Source of the DNA: Paracoccaceae bacterium | Lineage (GTDB): Bacteria > Pseudomonadota > Alphaproteobacteria > Rhodobacterales > Rhodobacteraceae | Direction of reading: 5' to 3' | NCBI GenBank assembly: GCA_028284705.1 | Contig: JANQRE010000004.1 | Coordinates: forward strand, 310,001 to 374,000 | Length of the DNA stretch: 64,000 nucleotides | Shown here: positions 32,868 through 40,824 of the stretch, in pieces | Layout of the letters: each line of letters opens with the position of its first letter | Position numbering within the stretch: the first letter of the stretch is position 1 | Position numbers and translations under genes: made by a program | Notes under the pieces: model-generated | Told to the model about the DNA's origin: nothing | Databases searched by the model: none | Seen by the model: the letters and a program-made list of their open reading frames with translations, nothing else

Positions 32868-33680
32868 ATGTGCGATATTTGTGTGATCAATTCCGTCAAA
32901 GACCGCATGCTCTCGCGGCGTGACTTCTTCAAAGCTTCTGCTGCCGCTGGGGCGGTCGCAACGGTCGGTGCAACAACTACGCCTGCCATGGCTGATGGCC
33001 ATTCCAAGACCGTCGACATGACGCACATGTTCGACGAAACCTTCACCACCTGGGGCGGGGAGCCGGGCATTGCTTATGACCAGGCGTTCAATTTCGCCGA
33101 ACACGGCTTCAACCTCTACAACCTGACGATCAACGAACATTCCGGCACTCATATCGACGCGCCGCTGCATTTCTCTGCCGATGGCATGTCGGTCGATGAG
33201 ATCGCGGTTGAGAACCTCGTTTGTCCGCTCTGTGTGGTCGATATCGCTGAACGGGCCGCGGGAGATGCCGACACGATGGTGACCCCCGACGACCTGAACG
33301 CCTGGATTTCGGCGAATGGCGATATTCCGGATGGCGCCTGTGTAGCGATGCACTCTGGGTGGGCCGCTAAAGCGCGCACGCCAGAATTCCGAAATGCCGA
33401 CGATGCGGGCACGCAGCATTATCCGGGCTTCCACATCGAAGCGACGCAGATGCTTTTGGAAACCGGCGCAGCCTCGATTGCGGTCGACACGCTGTCGCTC
33501 GATCACGGCGCGAGCCAGGACTTCGCGACCCATTACGCATGGTTGCCCGCGAACCGCTACGGCATTGAATGCCTCGCTGGTCTCGATCAGGTGCCGGCTG
33601 CGGGGGCGACGCTCGTCGTTGGCGCACCGAAAACCGGGCGCGGCACCGGCGGGCAGGCGCGTATCTTCGCGATGGTCTGA
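32868..33680 (+). CDS. TAT-exported cyclase-family hydrolase (kynurenine formamidase-like)
   Basis: A 270-residue cyclase-family protein with the metal-binding motif EHSGTHIDAPLHF (HxGTHxDxPxH). The N-terminus carries a twin-arginine signal, LSRRDFFKASAAAGAVATV, cleaved around PAMA. A 15-residue leader with CDIC precedes the RR motif; the only good ribosome-binding site (AAGGAG) supports this longer start. Members hydrolyse amides or lactones (N-formylkynurenine, isatin). The gene is coupled to the AhpD-like gene by TGATG. A periplasmic location distinguishes it from cytoplasmic KynB. Confidence 0.87.
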   Translation: MCDICVINSVKDRMLSRRDFFKASAAAGAVATVGATTTPAMADGHSKTVDMTHMFDETFTTWGGEPGIAYDQAFNFAEHGFNLYNLTINEHSGTHIDAPLHFSADGMSVDEIAVENLVCPLCVVDIAERAAGDADTMVTPDDLNAWISANGDIPDGACVAMHSGWAAKARTPEFRNADDAGTQHYPGFHIEATQMLLETGAASIAVDTLSLDHGASQDFATHYAWLPANRYGIECLAGLDQVPAAGATLVVGAPKTGRGTGGQARIFAMV

Positions 33681-34075
33681 TGGCCACGGTCACACTTCTG
33701 AGCGATGAGGAGGTCAGCGCCGAGGCGCTGGCCGTCTTTGACGACATCCGAGCGACACGTGGCACCGATTTCATCAACAATTTCTGGCGCGCTTTGGCCC
33801 ACGATCCGGCCTTGCTGAAAGCAACGTGGAACCGGCTGAAAGTGGTCATGGGCCCCGGGGAAATCGATCCATTGACCAAGGAAATGATCTATCTGGCCGT
33901 CTCCGTTGCGAATTCCTGCGAGTACTGCATCCATTCCCACACAGCGGCCGCGCGCGCAAAGGGCATGACGCAAGCCCAATACGGAGAACTTCTGAGCGTC
34001 ATCGGCATGGCGCAGCAGACCAATGGGCTTGTCACGGCCATGCAGGTGCCGGTGGATGAGGAATTCAAAACCTAG
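33680..34075 (+). CDS. Carboxymuconolactone decarboxylase/AhpD-like protein
   Basis: A 131-residue helical protein with the redox motif CEYCIHSH (CxxC-x2-H) after IDPLTKEMIYLAVSVANS, the AhpD pattern. Such proteins are thiol peroxidases or proton relays, or simply accessory to peroxide-producing oxidases. A longer in-frame reading to 33569 overlaps the cyclase and is not credible. Xanthine-oxidase-family enzymes make peroxide, so a protective role beside cox is plausible; that is inference. Confidence 0.85.
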   Translation: MATVTLLSDEEVSAEALAVFDDIRATRGTDFINNFWRALAHDPALLKATWNRLKVVMGPGEIDPLTKEMIYLAVSVANSCEYCIHSHTAAARAKGMTQAQYGELLSVIGMAQQTNGLVTAMQVPVDEEFKT

Positions 34076-34092
34076 ACCCACTGGACAAGGCT

Positions 34093-34106
34093 TTGCAACG
34101 TTGCAA
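34093..34106. promoter_or_regulatory. LacI-type palindrome TTGCAACGTTGCAA
   Basis: A perfect 14-base palindrome with a central CG, 31 bases upstream of the D-lyxose isomerase ATG. It shares half-site TTGCAAC with the palindrome at 25523 before the inositol-type genes. Confidence 0.6.
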
Positions 34107-34137
34107 TAAGGCACATGAACCAGAGTGAGTCCCGACC

Positions 34138-34815
34138 ATGAAACGCTCCCGAATCAATGAACTTCTGCGCGAAGGCGATGCCTTCATCCGTTCCTTCGGC
34201 TACATCATGCCGCCCTTCGCCTATTGGTCCCCGGATGAGATGAAGGTCGCCGACACGTCCACCATCAAATCCCGTGGCATGGGTTGGGACATCACCGATT
34301 ACGGGCAGGAAAAGTTCGACGAGATGGGACTTTTCCTCTTCACGGTTCGCAACGGTGATCCCAGCCATCTCGGCCAGCCGACAGGCATGATGTATGCCGA
34401 GAAGATCATGATCTCGCGCAAGGATCAGTATTCCCCCATGCATCGCCATATCGTGAAGGCGGAGGACATCATCAACAAGGGCGGGGGCAAGCTGGTCCTG
34501 GAGCTGTTCAATTCACTGCCTGACGGGTCCATCGACCGCGAGACGGATGTTACCGTGGTGTGCGACGGCACGGCGCGGACGGTGCAGGCGGGCGGGCTGA
34601 TCAAGCTCGATCCCGGTGAAAGCGTCACGCTCATGCCCGGTGACTGGCACGCCTTCTGGGGCGAGGGGAATGATGTGCTGATCGGCGAGGTCTCAACCGT
34701 GAATGATGACAGAACGGACAACATCTTTGAGATGGAGATTGGACGCTTCGCCAATGTGGAGGAAGACGAAGCGCCGCTGCATCTGCTGGTCTCAGATTAC
34801 GACAAATACCTCTAA
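34138..34815 (+). CDS. D-lyxose ketol-isomerase-like cupin
   Basis: A 225-residue cupin of the D-lyxose isomerase family: SRINELLREGDAFIRSFGY at the start, MMYAEKIMISRKDQYSPMHRHIVKAEDIINKGGGKLVLEL with the metal-binding His-x-His and Glu, and VTLMPGDWHAFWGEG with the third His. It interconverts D-lyxose and D-xylulose, or D-mannose and D-fructose. Convergent with the GntR gene, four bases apart. A LacI-type palindrome upstream suggests sugar control. Confidence 0.88.
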   Translation: MKRSRINELLREGDAFIRSFGYIMPPFAYWSPDEMKVADTSTIKSRGMGWDITDYGQEKFDEMGLFLFTVRNGDPSHLGQPTGMMYAEKIMISRKDQYSPMHRHIVKAEDIINKGGGKLVLELFNSLPDGSIDRETDVTVVCDGTARTVQAGGLIKLDPGESVTLMPGDWHAFWGEGNDVLIGEVSTVNDDRTDNIFEMEIGRFANVEEDEAPLHLLVSDYDKYL

Positions 34816-34819
34816 ACGT

Positions 34820-35500
34820 TCAGACCCGATGCGCGCCGATCCGGGTGAGCAGGTCAACCATCATCGCTTTCGCATCCTGACGATGGGCGAGGTGTCTCGA
34901 ATGCGCCGCTTCCCCATCGCCGCGCTCGATTGCATGTAGAACCGCAGTGTGATCCTCGGTGGAAGCCGTGGGCAGGGGGCGCAGATGCAAGGTCATCGTG
35001 CGGGCACGGCGAACCTGATCGGTGGTGCGCGCGACCGTGTCTTCAAGGTGGTTATTTCCCGCCAGACGTACGAGTTCGGAGTGAAAGACCTCATCGGCGG
35101 TGGCCCAGGCTGCGCGATCCTCGCGACCCAGGGCCCGGTGCATCTGATCGATGCTTTCACGCAGGATCGCAAGCGCTTCCGGGGGCAGGTCACCTGACTT
35201 GATACGACCCGCCACACGCTCGGCGGCCAAGGCTTCAAGCGCGCTCAGCACATCATAGATGTCCGCCATGTCACCCACCGAGAGGCCCAGAACCTTCACA
35301 CCGCGGCGCGGTTCAATCGCCACGAGGCCCTGCGCTTCCAAGGTCAGTGCGGCTTCGCGGACAGGCGTGCGGGACATGCCCAATTGTTCGGCCAAGTCTT
35401 GCTCGAAATGGTTTGATCCCGGCGGCAGGTGACCGGTGAAGATCATCTCGCGAAGCTCTTCCACGGCTTTCTGGGTGTTTGATTTCGTCTCAGAGGTCAA
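34820..35500 (-). CDS. GntR-family (FadR-type) transcriptional regulator
   Basis: A 226-residue regulator starting at TTG. The winged HTH covers LREMIFTGHLPPGSNHFEQD and EQLGMSRTPVREAALTLEAQGLV. The C-terminal all-helical FCD domain binds a small effector, often a carboxylate (DIYDVLSALEALAAERV, FHSELVRLAGN). AGGAGG lies nine bases upstream of the TTG; an ATG six codons earlier has none. The gene overlaps the end of the oxidoreductase gene. It is the natural candidate for the tandem TATACGTTAA sites at 36.54 and 23.76 kb. Confidence 0.88.
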   Translation of the reverse strand: MTSETKSNTQKAVEELREMIFTGHLPPGSNHFEQDLAEQLGMSRTPVREAALTLEAQGLVAIEPRRGVKVLGLSVGDMADIYDVLSALEALAAERVAGRIKSGDLPPEALAILRESIDQMHRALGREDRAAWATADEVFHSELVRLAGNNHLEDTVARTTDQVRRARTMTLHLRPLPTASTEDHTAVLHAIERGDGEAAHSRHLAHRQDAKAMMVDLLTRIGAHRV

Positions 35501-36491
35501 CTTTGCGGCCCTCCTCATCTGAGCGGTAAATCGCAGCTTCGATGTCGAGCACACGCAGATATTCCGCGCCGGTATTCTCCAGCGGATGACCCCGCTGCAA
35601 CGCATCACGCACATGGGCGCAGAGATTGACAACGCAATCGCCGGCAAAGCCTGGCCACTCCTGCGCGTCGAAGACGACCTCATCGGCGATCTCGCCACGG
35701 GCGCGAAAACGCACGGACCCGTCGCCAAAGAGCGCCAGGGCGCCGTCCGCGCCCTCTATCAGCATCTCACCCATCGTGTGGCGGTGGTTTTCCGCGGCGT
35801 GATCGATCAGCCTGTTGCCGTCGAACAGCGCACGCGTGCCGCCTTCAAAATCTAGGATGAAATAGCCCGCATCCTCGCCCTGAATTGCCGGGTTGAGACG
35901 GCGCAAATCAGCATAAGCGGCCACCGGATCGCCGAGCAGGAACCGGTAGACGTCGATGAAATGCACGCCGGTCTCGTGAATGAGAAACCGCGGCATCTTT
36001 TGGAAGTAGGGTTGCCGGTCGAGATAGGCGCGCGGGCCCCGCCCATCTCCGGGGCGCAGGCGGAACGAGGCCTGATGTACGGGACCAATCCGGCCCGCCT
36101 CGATCTGTTCGCGGATGAAACGGAACCATGGCTGGAACCGAAAGTTTTCATGCACGATCAAAGGGATGCGCGCCCTTTCTGCCATGTCCACCATGGCCGC
36201 AGCCTCCTCCGGTGACCGGCAAAACGGCTTTTGGCAGATGATCGCGCGCAGCTTGTGTTTGAGCCCCAATTTGATCGCGTCTGCATGGGTGTCCGGCGGT
36301 GTCGCGATATCGAGCACGTCGATATTCTCAACCTCAAGCAGTGCCGTAAGATCGGCATAGGCCGCGCCTTTCGCCGGGTCTCGATCACAGATCGCCACCA
36401 GTTCACAGCCGTCCAGCCGCTTCCAGGCATCATGGTGAAACTGCGCGAAATACCCCGCGCCCTGCACGGCGATGTTCAGAGTGTTGGTCAA
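35490..36491 (-). CDS. Gfo/Idh/MocA-family oxidoreductase
   Basis: A 333-residue NAD(P)-dependent oxidoreductase: NIAVQGAGYFAQFHHDAWKRL starts the Rossmann fold, and AIICQKPFCRSPEEAA carries the QKP variant of the catalytic EKP motif with its Lys intact. The C-terminal domain has FLIHETGVHFIDVYRFLLGD. It probably acts on a sugar or cyclitol. Translation most likely starts at TTG with GAGGAG nine bases upstream, the same arrangement as the following gntR. It diverges from the ABM/lactonase pair. Confidence 0.87.
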   Translation of the reverse strand: MTNTLNIAVQGAGYFAQFHHDAWKRLDGCELVAICDRDPAKGAAYADLTALLEVENIDVLDIATPPDTHADAIKLGLKHKLRAIICQKPFCRSPEEAAAMVDMAERARIPLIVHENFRFQPWFRFIREQIEAGRIGPVHQASFRLRPGDGRGPRAYLDRQPYFQKMPRFLIHETGVHFIDVYRFLLGDPVAAYADLRRLNPAIQGEDAGYFILDFEGGTRALFDGNRLIDHAAENHRHTMGEMLIEGADGALALFGDGSVRFRARGEIADEVVFDAQEWPGFAGDCVVNLCAHVRDALQRGHPLENTGAEYLRVLDIEAAIYRSDEEGRKVDL

Positions 36492-36536
36492 GAGGCCCGG
36501 CTCCTCTAGGGTGAGCAAAACGAGTGTGGTTGTTTT

Positions 36537-36562
36537 AATGTATACGTTAATGCATAAGTTAA
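36537..36562. promoter_or_regulatory. Tandem operator, TATACGTTAA-TG-CATAAGTTAA
   Basis: TATACGTTAA (36541-36550) is followed at a 12-base period by CATAAGTTAA (36553-36562); outer TTTTAA/TTAAAA make the whole roughly palindromic. It is in the divergent gap between the oxidoreductase and the ABM gene and shares TAATGTATACGTTAA with the site at 23751. Confidence 0.65.
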
Positions 36563-36586
36563 AACAAGCGCCGTGAGGGAGGGGTT

Positions 36587-36877
36587 ATGTTTGCCGTTGT
36601 CGTGAAATTCGAGATCAAACTGGAGCATTTGGACGCCTTCATACCGATGATGCTGGAAAATGCGCGCGCCAGTGTTCGGGACGAAGTGGGGTGTCATCAA
36701 TTTGACGTCTGCAGTGATCCCGACCGACCGGGGGAGGTGTTTCTCTATGAGCTCTATGACGACGAGGCGGCGTTCAAGACCCACATGACCATGCCGCATT
36801 TCCTGAAATTTGACGCAGGCTCCGCCGAGATGATCGCCAGCAAAACCGTGCACACCTATGCGGAGGTCGCGCAATGA
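36587..36877 (+). CDS. ABM-domain protein (putative quinol monooxygenase)
   Basis: A 96-residue ABM-fold protein: VVVKFEIKLEHLDAFIPMML, VGCHQFDVCSDPDRPGEVFLYELYDDEAAFKTHM and MPHFLKF match the YgiN/LsrG-type pattern. These small dimers act as cofactor-free monooxygenases or isomerases. The ATG follows GAGGGAGGGG. Its end overlaps the MBL gene (ATGA). Distinct in sequence from the ABM protein at 444-743. Confidence 0.85.
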   Translation: MFAVVVKFEIKLEHLDAFIPMMLENARASVRDEVGCHQFDVCSDPDRPGEVFLYELYDDEAAFKTHMTMPHFLKFDAGSAEMIASKTVHTYAEVAQ

Positions 36878-37668
36878 GCACCTGGGAAGTCCACGCCGTC
36901 AAATATGCCGAGCAATTGGTGCGCAAACGGGCCGAGCATTTCATTTTCACCGACAATCACGAGGCGAATTACCCGATCGATTACTTCATGTGGGTTCTGC
37001 GCCGGGGGGATGAGGTGATCCTGGTCGATACTGGTTTTGACAAGGTGGAGGCCGATCATCGCGGACGCGAAGTTTTGCGGGAGCCGGATGTCGCCCTGGC
37101 ACCTCTAGGGTTAAAAGCCGCCGACATCACGCAATTGATCGTAACCCACCTGCATTTCGACCATGCGGGCGGTCTGCATCTCTTCCCGAACGCGACGATC
37201 CATCTGCAAGCCGCCGAGATGGCCTATGCTACCGGCCCCTGCATGTGCCATGACGTGATCCGCTACCCGTTCACAGCCGATCATGTCTGTGAAGCCGTGC
37301 GGCGGGTCTATTCCGGGCGCTGCATCTTCCATGACGGCGATGGCGAGGTGGCGGAGGGCGTGACCGTGCACTGCATCGGCGGCCATTCCCGCGGCATGCA
37401 ATGCGTGCGCGTCCGCACCGAGGCCGGGTGGCTGGTGCTCGCCTCCGACGCGTCGCATTTCTACGAAAACATCCGCGAGCGCACACCATTCCTGATCGTC
37501 GTCGATCTCGAGGACATGATGAACGGCTTTGACCGGCTGGAGGCGCTTGCGTCTTCCAACGAGCTTGTCGTGCCCGGCCACGACCCGCTCGTCACACAGT
37601 ATTTCCCGCAGGACAAAGCCGATTATGTCTTCCGGCTCGACAAGGGGCCGATTGCCGGATCCTTTTAG
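36874..37668 (+). CDS. MBL-fold lactonase-like hydrolase
   Basis: A 264-residue metallo-beta-lactamase-fold protein with the canonical THLHFDHAGG motif and later zinc ligands GGHSRGMQ, LASDASHFYEN and VPGHDP. The overall pattern is that of the N-acyl-homoserine lactonase AttM/AiiB group, but those enzymes form part of a broad lactonase family. In this context, beside an ABM protein and a sugar dehydrogenase, hydrolysis of a sugar-derived or aromatic lactone is as likely as quorum quenching. Confidence 0.85.
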   Translation: MSTWEVHAVKYAEQLVRKRAEHFIFTDNHEANYPIDYFMWVLRRGDEVILVDTGFDKVEADHRGREVLREPDVALAPLGLKAADITQLIVTHLHFDHAGGLHLFPNATIHLQAAEMAYATGPCMCHDVIRYPFTADHVCEAVRRVYSGRCIFHDGDGEVAEGVTVHCIGGHSRGMQCVRVRTEAGWLVLASDASHFYENIRERTPFLIVVDLEDMMNGFDRLEALASSNELVVPGHDPLVTQYFPQDKADYVFRLDKGPIAGSF

Positions 37669-37674
37669 GCGCCC

Positions 37675-39195
37675 TTAAGCGGGCAACATCGTCGTCGGGT
37701 TCAGAAGCCGATCAAGTACCCATGGCGTCAGGGCGACAAACTCGCTGCCGGTGTGCACGGGCGCCTCAATCGCGGAGGGGCTTGGCGCATAGACGACCTT
37801 GGTGGGCGACGACTTCTCAAAATCGATCCGTTCCCGGATGGGCTCATAGCCTCCGCGTAGGAACCCGGCCAGAATGTACTGTTTGCGTTTTCTGCCACCC
37901 CGTCCTGAAGATGTGCTCTCCACCCAGACAGGCCCGCCGCTATTGCCGGGCATGGTGTCGAGCCGGTTGCCGATCACCGCACGTCTCTGGTTGTCGGGAT
38001 AGACATGGGTTTTCTTCGAGGTGCTGCCGGAAACCACTGTCAGTTCGTAGTCAAGCGGCCTCACGCGATCCTCGGCCTGCATCATTTCGCACAAATGGTC
38101 AGCGGGGTATCCTGCGGTGAACAGCGCGTCCTGCCCCAAAGTGCGCAGCAATCGGCGGGTATGTTTCGGGTCCGAGCTGATCGTGGCGTCCGGCCCGGCC
38201 GGATTGGCGGCCTGAGGGGCGGTCAATGCGAGGTTTCTCGACACGGAGATCCAGCCGTCCAGCTTCTTGGTCTTTTTGCCACCGATGCGTTTCGCACCAT
38301 TGAAGTCCACGGTCGCGAAATCGGCGGTCGTATCACCCAATCCGCGAAACTCGGTCGGCAGAAAGAAGTTGGAAGAGTTGCCATGGCGTCTGGGGATCAG
38401 CCAAACCCCAAACGGGGCTGCATCGTCGTCGAGCCGTGTGACGTCGGGCGGATCGGCCTTGGAAAAGCCCGGGATAACGATCAGCCCTTCTGCGGTGCCA
38501 AGATCGCTGGAGATCACATGGGCGTTGGTGACCATGCGGTTGCCGGTCAACAAGACCCCACTCCCATGCCCCACAGGCCAGTCACCGGTTGATTGCTGCG
38601 GGAAGATGCTGATCACCTTGCAGACCCAACGGTAGGGCGTCCTGGTCCGCTTTCGGTCGGCCACGCGGATGCGGTCGTCCTCTCCGATCAGCAGATTTGG
38701 GTAGAACCGCCTCTTGCAGAACCGCCCATCGAGTTTCTTGACCATTTGTTTTGCGGCGCTACCCACTGTGCTTTTGCCGCCAAGTTTGTAGGCCTTCACG
38801 GTCGGGTTGAACGGGCCTCCGCCACCTTCAGGCGGAATCCATATGACCCCAAAACTCTTCTTCTCTCCACGTTGTGCCGGGCGTTGCGGAACTTCGGCGG
38901 TGAACCGCTTAGTGAAGGAGATAATACCGCCCGGAAAGAATTTTCGCTCATAGGCGTTCTTCGGTTTCACGAGCAGATCACGATTGATCGGATGGTTGCA
39001 GATGCGCTGCGCCAGTCGCAAGCGCTCGCCGCCGCGCGACACGCCATAGGCCTTGCCGGTCGTGGTCATCAGACCGCCTTTGCCGAATTGAATGTGATAA
39101 AAGTTTCCGGGTTTTGGGGTGGTTAGAATGGGGGCCTGCCGGGTCTTGAGCCGCTCGACAGCACCGTCATCAAATTCAAAAGCGGAATCGGGCAT
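37675..39195 (-). CDS. Trypsin-like serine protease with unusual N-terminal domain
   Basis: A 506-residue protein. Residues about 30-125 form a small N-terminal domain (GNFYHIQFGKGGLMTTTGKA, LAQRICNHPINRDLL, FFPGGIISF, FGVIWIPPEGG). Residues about 200-480 are a chymotrypsin-fold protease with a visible triad: His226 in TNAHVIS, Asp292 in TADFATV and Ser419 in PGNSGGPVW. There is no signal peptide, so export would need another route. The N-terminal part resembles LysM-like segments of proteins linked to contractile injection systems or phage, which I recall but could not check. It stands alone with an AT-rich upstream gap, and neighbours on both sides are metabolic. Confidence 0.8.
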   Translation of the reverse strand: MPDSAFEFDDGAVERLKTRQAPILTTPKPGNFYHIQFGKGGLMTTTGKAYGVSRGGERLRLAQRICNHPINRDLLVKPKNAYERKFFPGGIISFTKRFTAEVPQRPAQRGEKKSFGVIWIPPEGGGGPFNPTVKAYKLGGKSTVGSAAKQMVKKLDGRFCKRRFYPNLLIGEDDRIRVADRKRTRTPYRWVCKVISIFPQQSTGDWPVGHGSGVLLTGNRMVTNAHVISSDLGTAEGLIVIPGFSKADPPDVTRLDDDAAPFGVWLIPRRHGNSSNFFLPTEFRGLGDTTADFATVDFNGAKRIGGKKTKKLDGWISVSRNLALTAPQAANPAGPDATISSDPKHTRRLLRTLGQDALFTAGYPADHLCEMMQAEDRVRPLDYELTVVSGSTSKKTHVYPDNQRRAVIGNRLDTMPGNSGGPVWVESTSSGRGGRKRKQYILAGFLRGGYEPIRERIDFEKSSPTKVVYAPSPSAIEAPVHTGSEFVALTPWVLDRLLNPTTMLPA

Positions 39196-39382
39196 TGAAA
39201 ATACTCCTCGTTAAAAAAAGACTTCGTAAAAAAATGTGGGCAAATAATACCACATGTTTTGCTCTGGCCAAAACGCTCCGCTGCGTAAACCTTGTGATCT
39301 CCGGCTGTCTGGCCACCGAACCGTTGGTCGTAGTCGGTTGAAACACGTGCCCGGCAGATCGGGCGCGCCACTTTCTCAAAAA

Positions 39383-39398
39383 TTTACCATTTGATAAA
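39383..39398. promoter_or_regulatory. RutR-like operator upstream of preT
   Basis: TTTACCATTTGATAAA matches 9 of the 12 fixed positions outside the centre of the RutR consensus TTGACCA-N2-TGGTCAA when arms are aligned (TTTACCA/TGATAAA; counting 14 arm positions, 11 agree). It lies 52 bases before the preT ATG in an AT-rich gap. A rutR gene is in the window at 45846. Confidence 0.55.
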
Positions 39399-39449
39399 AT
39401 TTCGATCTGTGTCAGGCTGGATTCATTGATTCAAGGAGAGGGCGCAGCC

Positions 39450-40784
39450 ATGGGCAATAGCGTGTTCACGCCAGGGGTCGTGTCGGGGCGGCTTCCAGCC
39501 GATGAGTTGCGCCAGAATTTTGCCGATCTGCATCCGCCGCTTGAAGCGCATGAGGCGGCGGTGGCCGCGGATCGCTGTTATTTCTGCTATGACGCGCCCT
39601 GTATCACGGCCTGCCCCACGGCAATCGACATCCCGCTCTTCATTCGTCAGATCCAGTCCGGCCAACCGGAAGCGGCGGCCAAAACGATCCTAGATCAGAA
39701 CATCCTCGGCGGCATGTGCGCGCGGGTCTGTCCAACCGAGACCCTGTGTGAAGAAGCCTGCGTGCGGGAGGCGGCAGAAGGCAAACCGGTGGAGATCGGG
39801 CGGCTGCAACGCTTCGCGACCGACGCGATGATGGAGGAAGCTCATCCGTTCACCCGCGCCGCAGAGACCGGCAAACGCATCGCCGTGGTCGGCGCCGGGC
39901 CCGCGGGGCTGGCTTGCGCGCACCGGCTCGCAATGCATGGCCATTCTGTCGTGATGTTTGATGCGCGCCCCAAGCCCGGCGGCCTCAATGAATATGGCAT
40001 TGCTAGCTATAAGACGGTCGGCGGCTTTGCCCAGAAAGAGGTCGCCTGGCTGTTACAAATCGGTGGCATCGAGATGCGGTATGAGTCCGTCCTCGGTGCC
40101 GATGGCCTGACCCTCGAGAGTTTAACAGGTGAGTACGACGCCGTCTTCCTGGGCGTCGGTTTAGGCGGCGTGAACTCCCTGCGCGCCGCCGGCGAAGATC
40201 GAGACGGTGTCTTGGACGCCGTCTCGTTCATCGCTGATCTGCGGCAGGTTGGCGATCTCGAAGGTCTGCCCGTGGGCCGCAACGTGGTGGTGATCGGCGG
40301 CGGCATGACCGCTGTCGATGCTGCTGTGCAATCGAAACTTCTTGGCGCCGAGACCGTGACCATCGTTTACCGCCGCGACCGCGACCGGATGAGCGCGTCG
40401 CGCTTTGAGCAAGACCTTGCGGCATCCAAAGGCGTGCGCATCATCACCCATGCCCAACCGCTGGCGGTGCATGATGCCGAAGAGGGCAATGAGGTCGAAT
40501 TCGAATATACCGAGGAGGATGGCGGCGCGTTGAAACCCACCGGCGAGAAGTTTCGCCTTCCTGCCGACCAGGTCTTTAAAGCTATCGGTCAGGCGCTTGA
40601 CGGGGTGCCGGATGGGCTGGAGTTGACGGGCGGCAAGATCGCTGTCACCGGAGCCGGGCGCACCTCGCTTCGCAAGGTCTGGGCGGGCGGTGATTGTGCC
40701 TCCGGCGGCGATGATCTCACCGTGACCGCTGTTGCAGAAGGTCGGGACGCCGCCGAAGATATTCATCAGACTTTGATGTCATGA
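39450..40784 (+). CDS. preT: Dihydropyrimidine dehydrogenase, PreT subunit
   Basis: A 444-residue flavoprotein of the GltD type. The N-terminus binds iron-sulfur clusters (CYFCYDAPCITACPTAIDI and GGMCARVCPTETLCEEACV). FAD and NAD sites follow: IAVVGAGPAGLACAHRL and VVVIGGGMTAVDAAV, ending with AGGDCASGGDDLTVTAVAEGRDAA. With PreA it reduces uracil and thymine to the dihydro form using NADH. AAGGAGAGG supports this ATG over an upstream in-frame start. Unusually, a methyltransferase gene separates it from preA. Confidence 0.94.
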   Translation: MGNSVFTPGVVSGRLPADELRQNFADLHPPLEAHEAAVAADRCYFCYDAPCITACPTAIDIPLFIRQIQSGQPEAAAKTILDQNILGGMCARVCPTETLCEEACVREAAEGKPVEIGRLQRFATDAMMEEAHPFTRAAETGKRIAVVGAGPAGLACAHRLAMHGHSVVMFDARPKPGGLNEYGIASYKTVGGFAQKEVAWLLQIGGIEMRYESVLGADGLTLESLTGEYDAVFLGVGLGGVNSLRAAGEDRDGVLDAVSFIADLRQVGDLEGLPVGRNVVVIGGGMTAVDAAVQSKLLGAETVTIVYRRDRDRMSASRFEQDLAASKGVRIITHAQPLAVHDAEEGNEVEFEYTEEDGGALKPTGEKFRLPADQVFKAIGQALDGVPDGLELTGGKIAVTGAGRTSLRKVWAGGDCASGGDDLTVTAVAEGRDAAEDIHQTLMS

Positions 40785-40824
40785 TACCCTCTCATCGTTT
40801 CATAAAGCGATTTTGGAGAGTGTC

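Noticed and set aside
32073-33533. 486-codon open frame on the minus strand
   Set aside because: Opposite strand of coxM and the cyclase, both clearly real; it also crosses the strong terminator.
36874-37668. Firm assignment as a quorum-quenching N-acyl-homoserine lactonase
   Set aside because: The motif THLHFDHAGG is common to many lactonases; nothing in the context points to quorum sensing.
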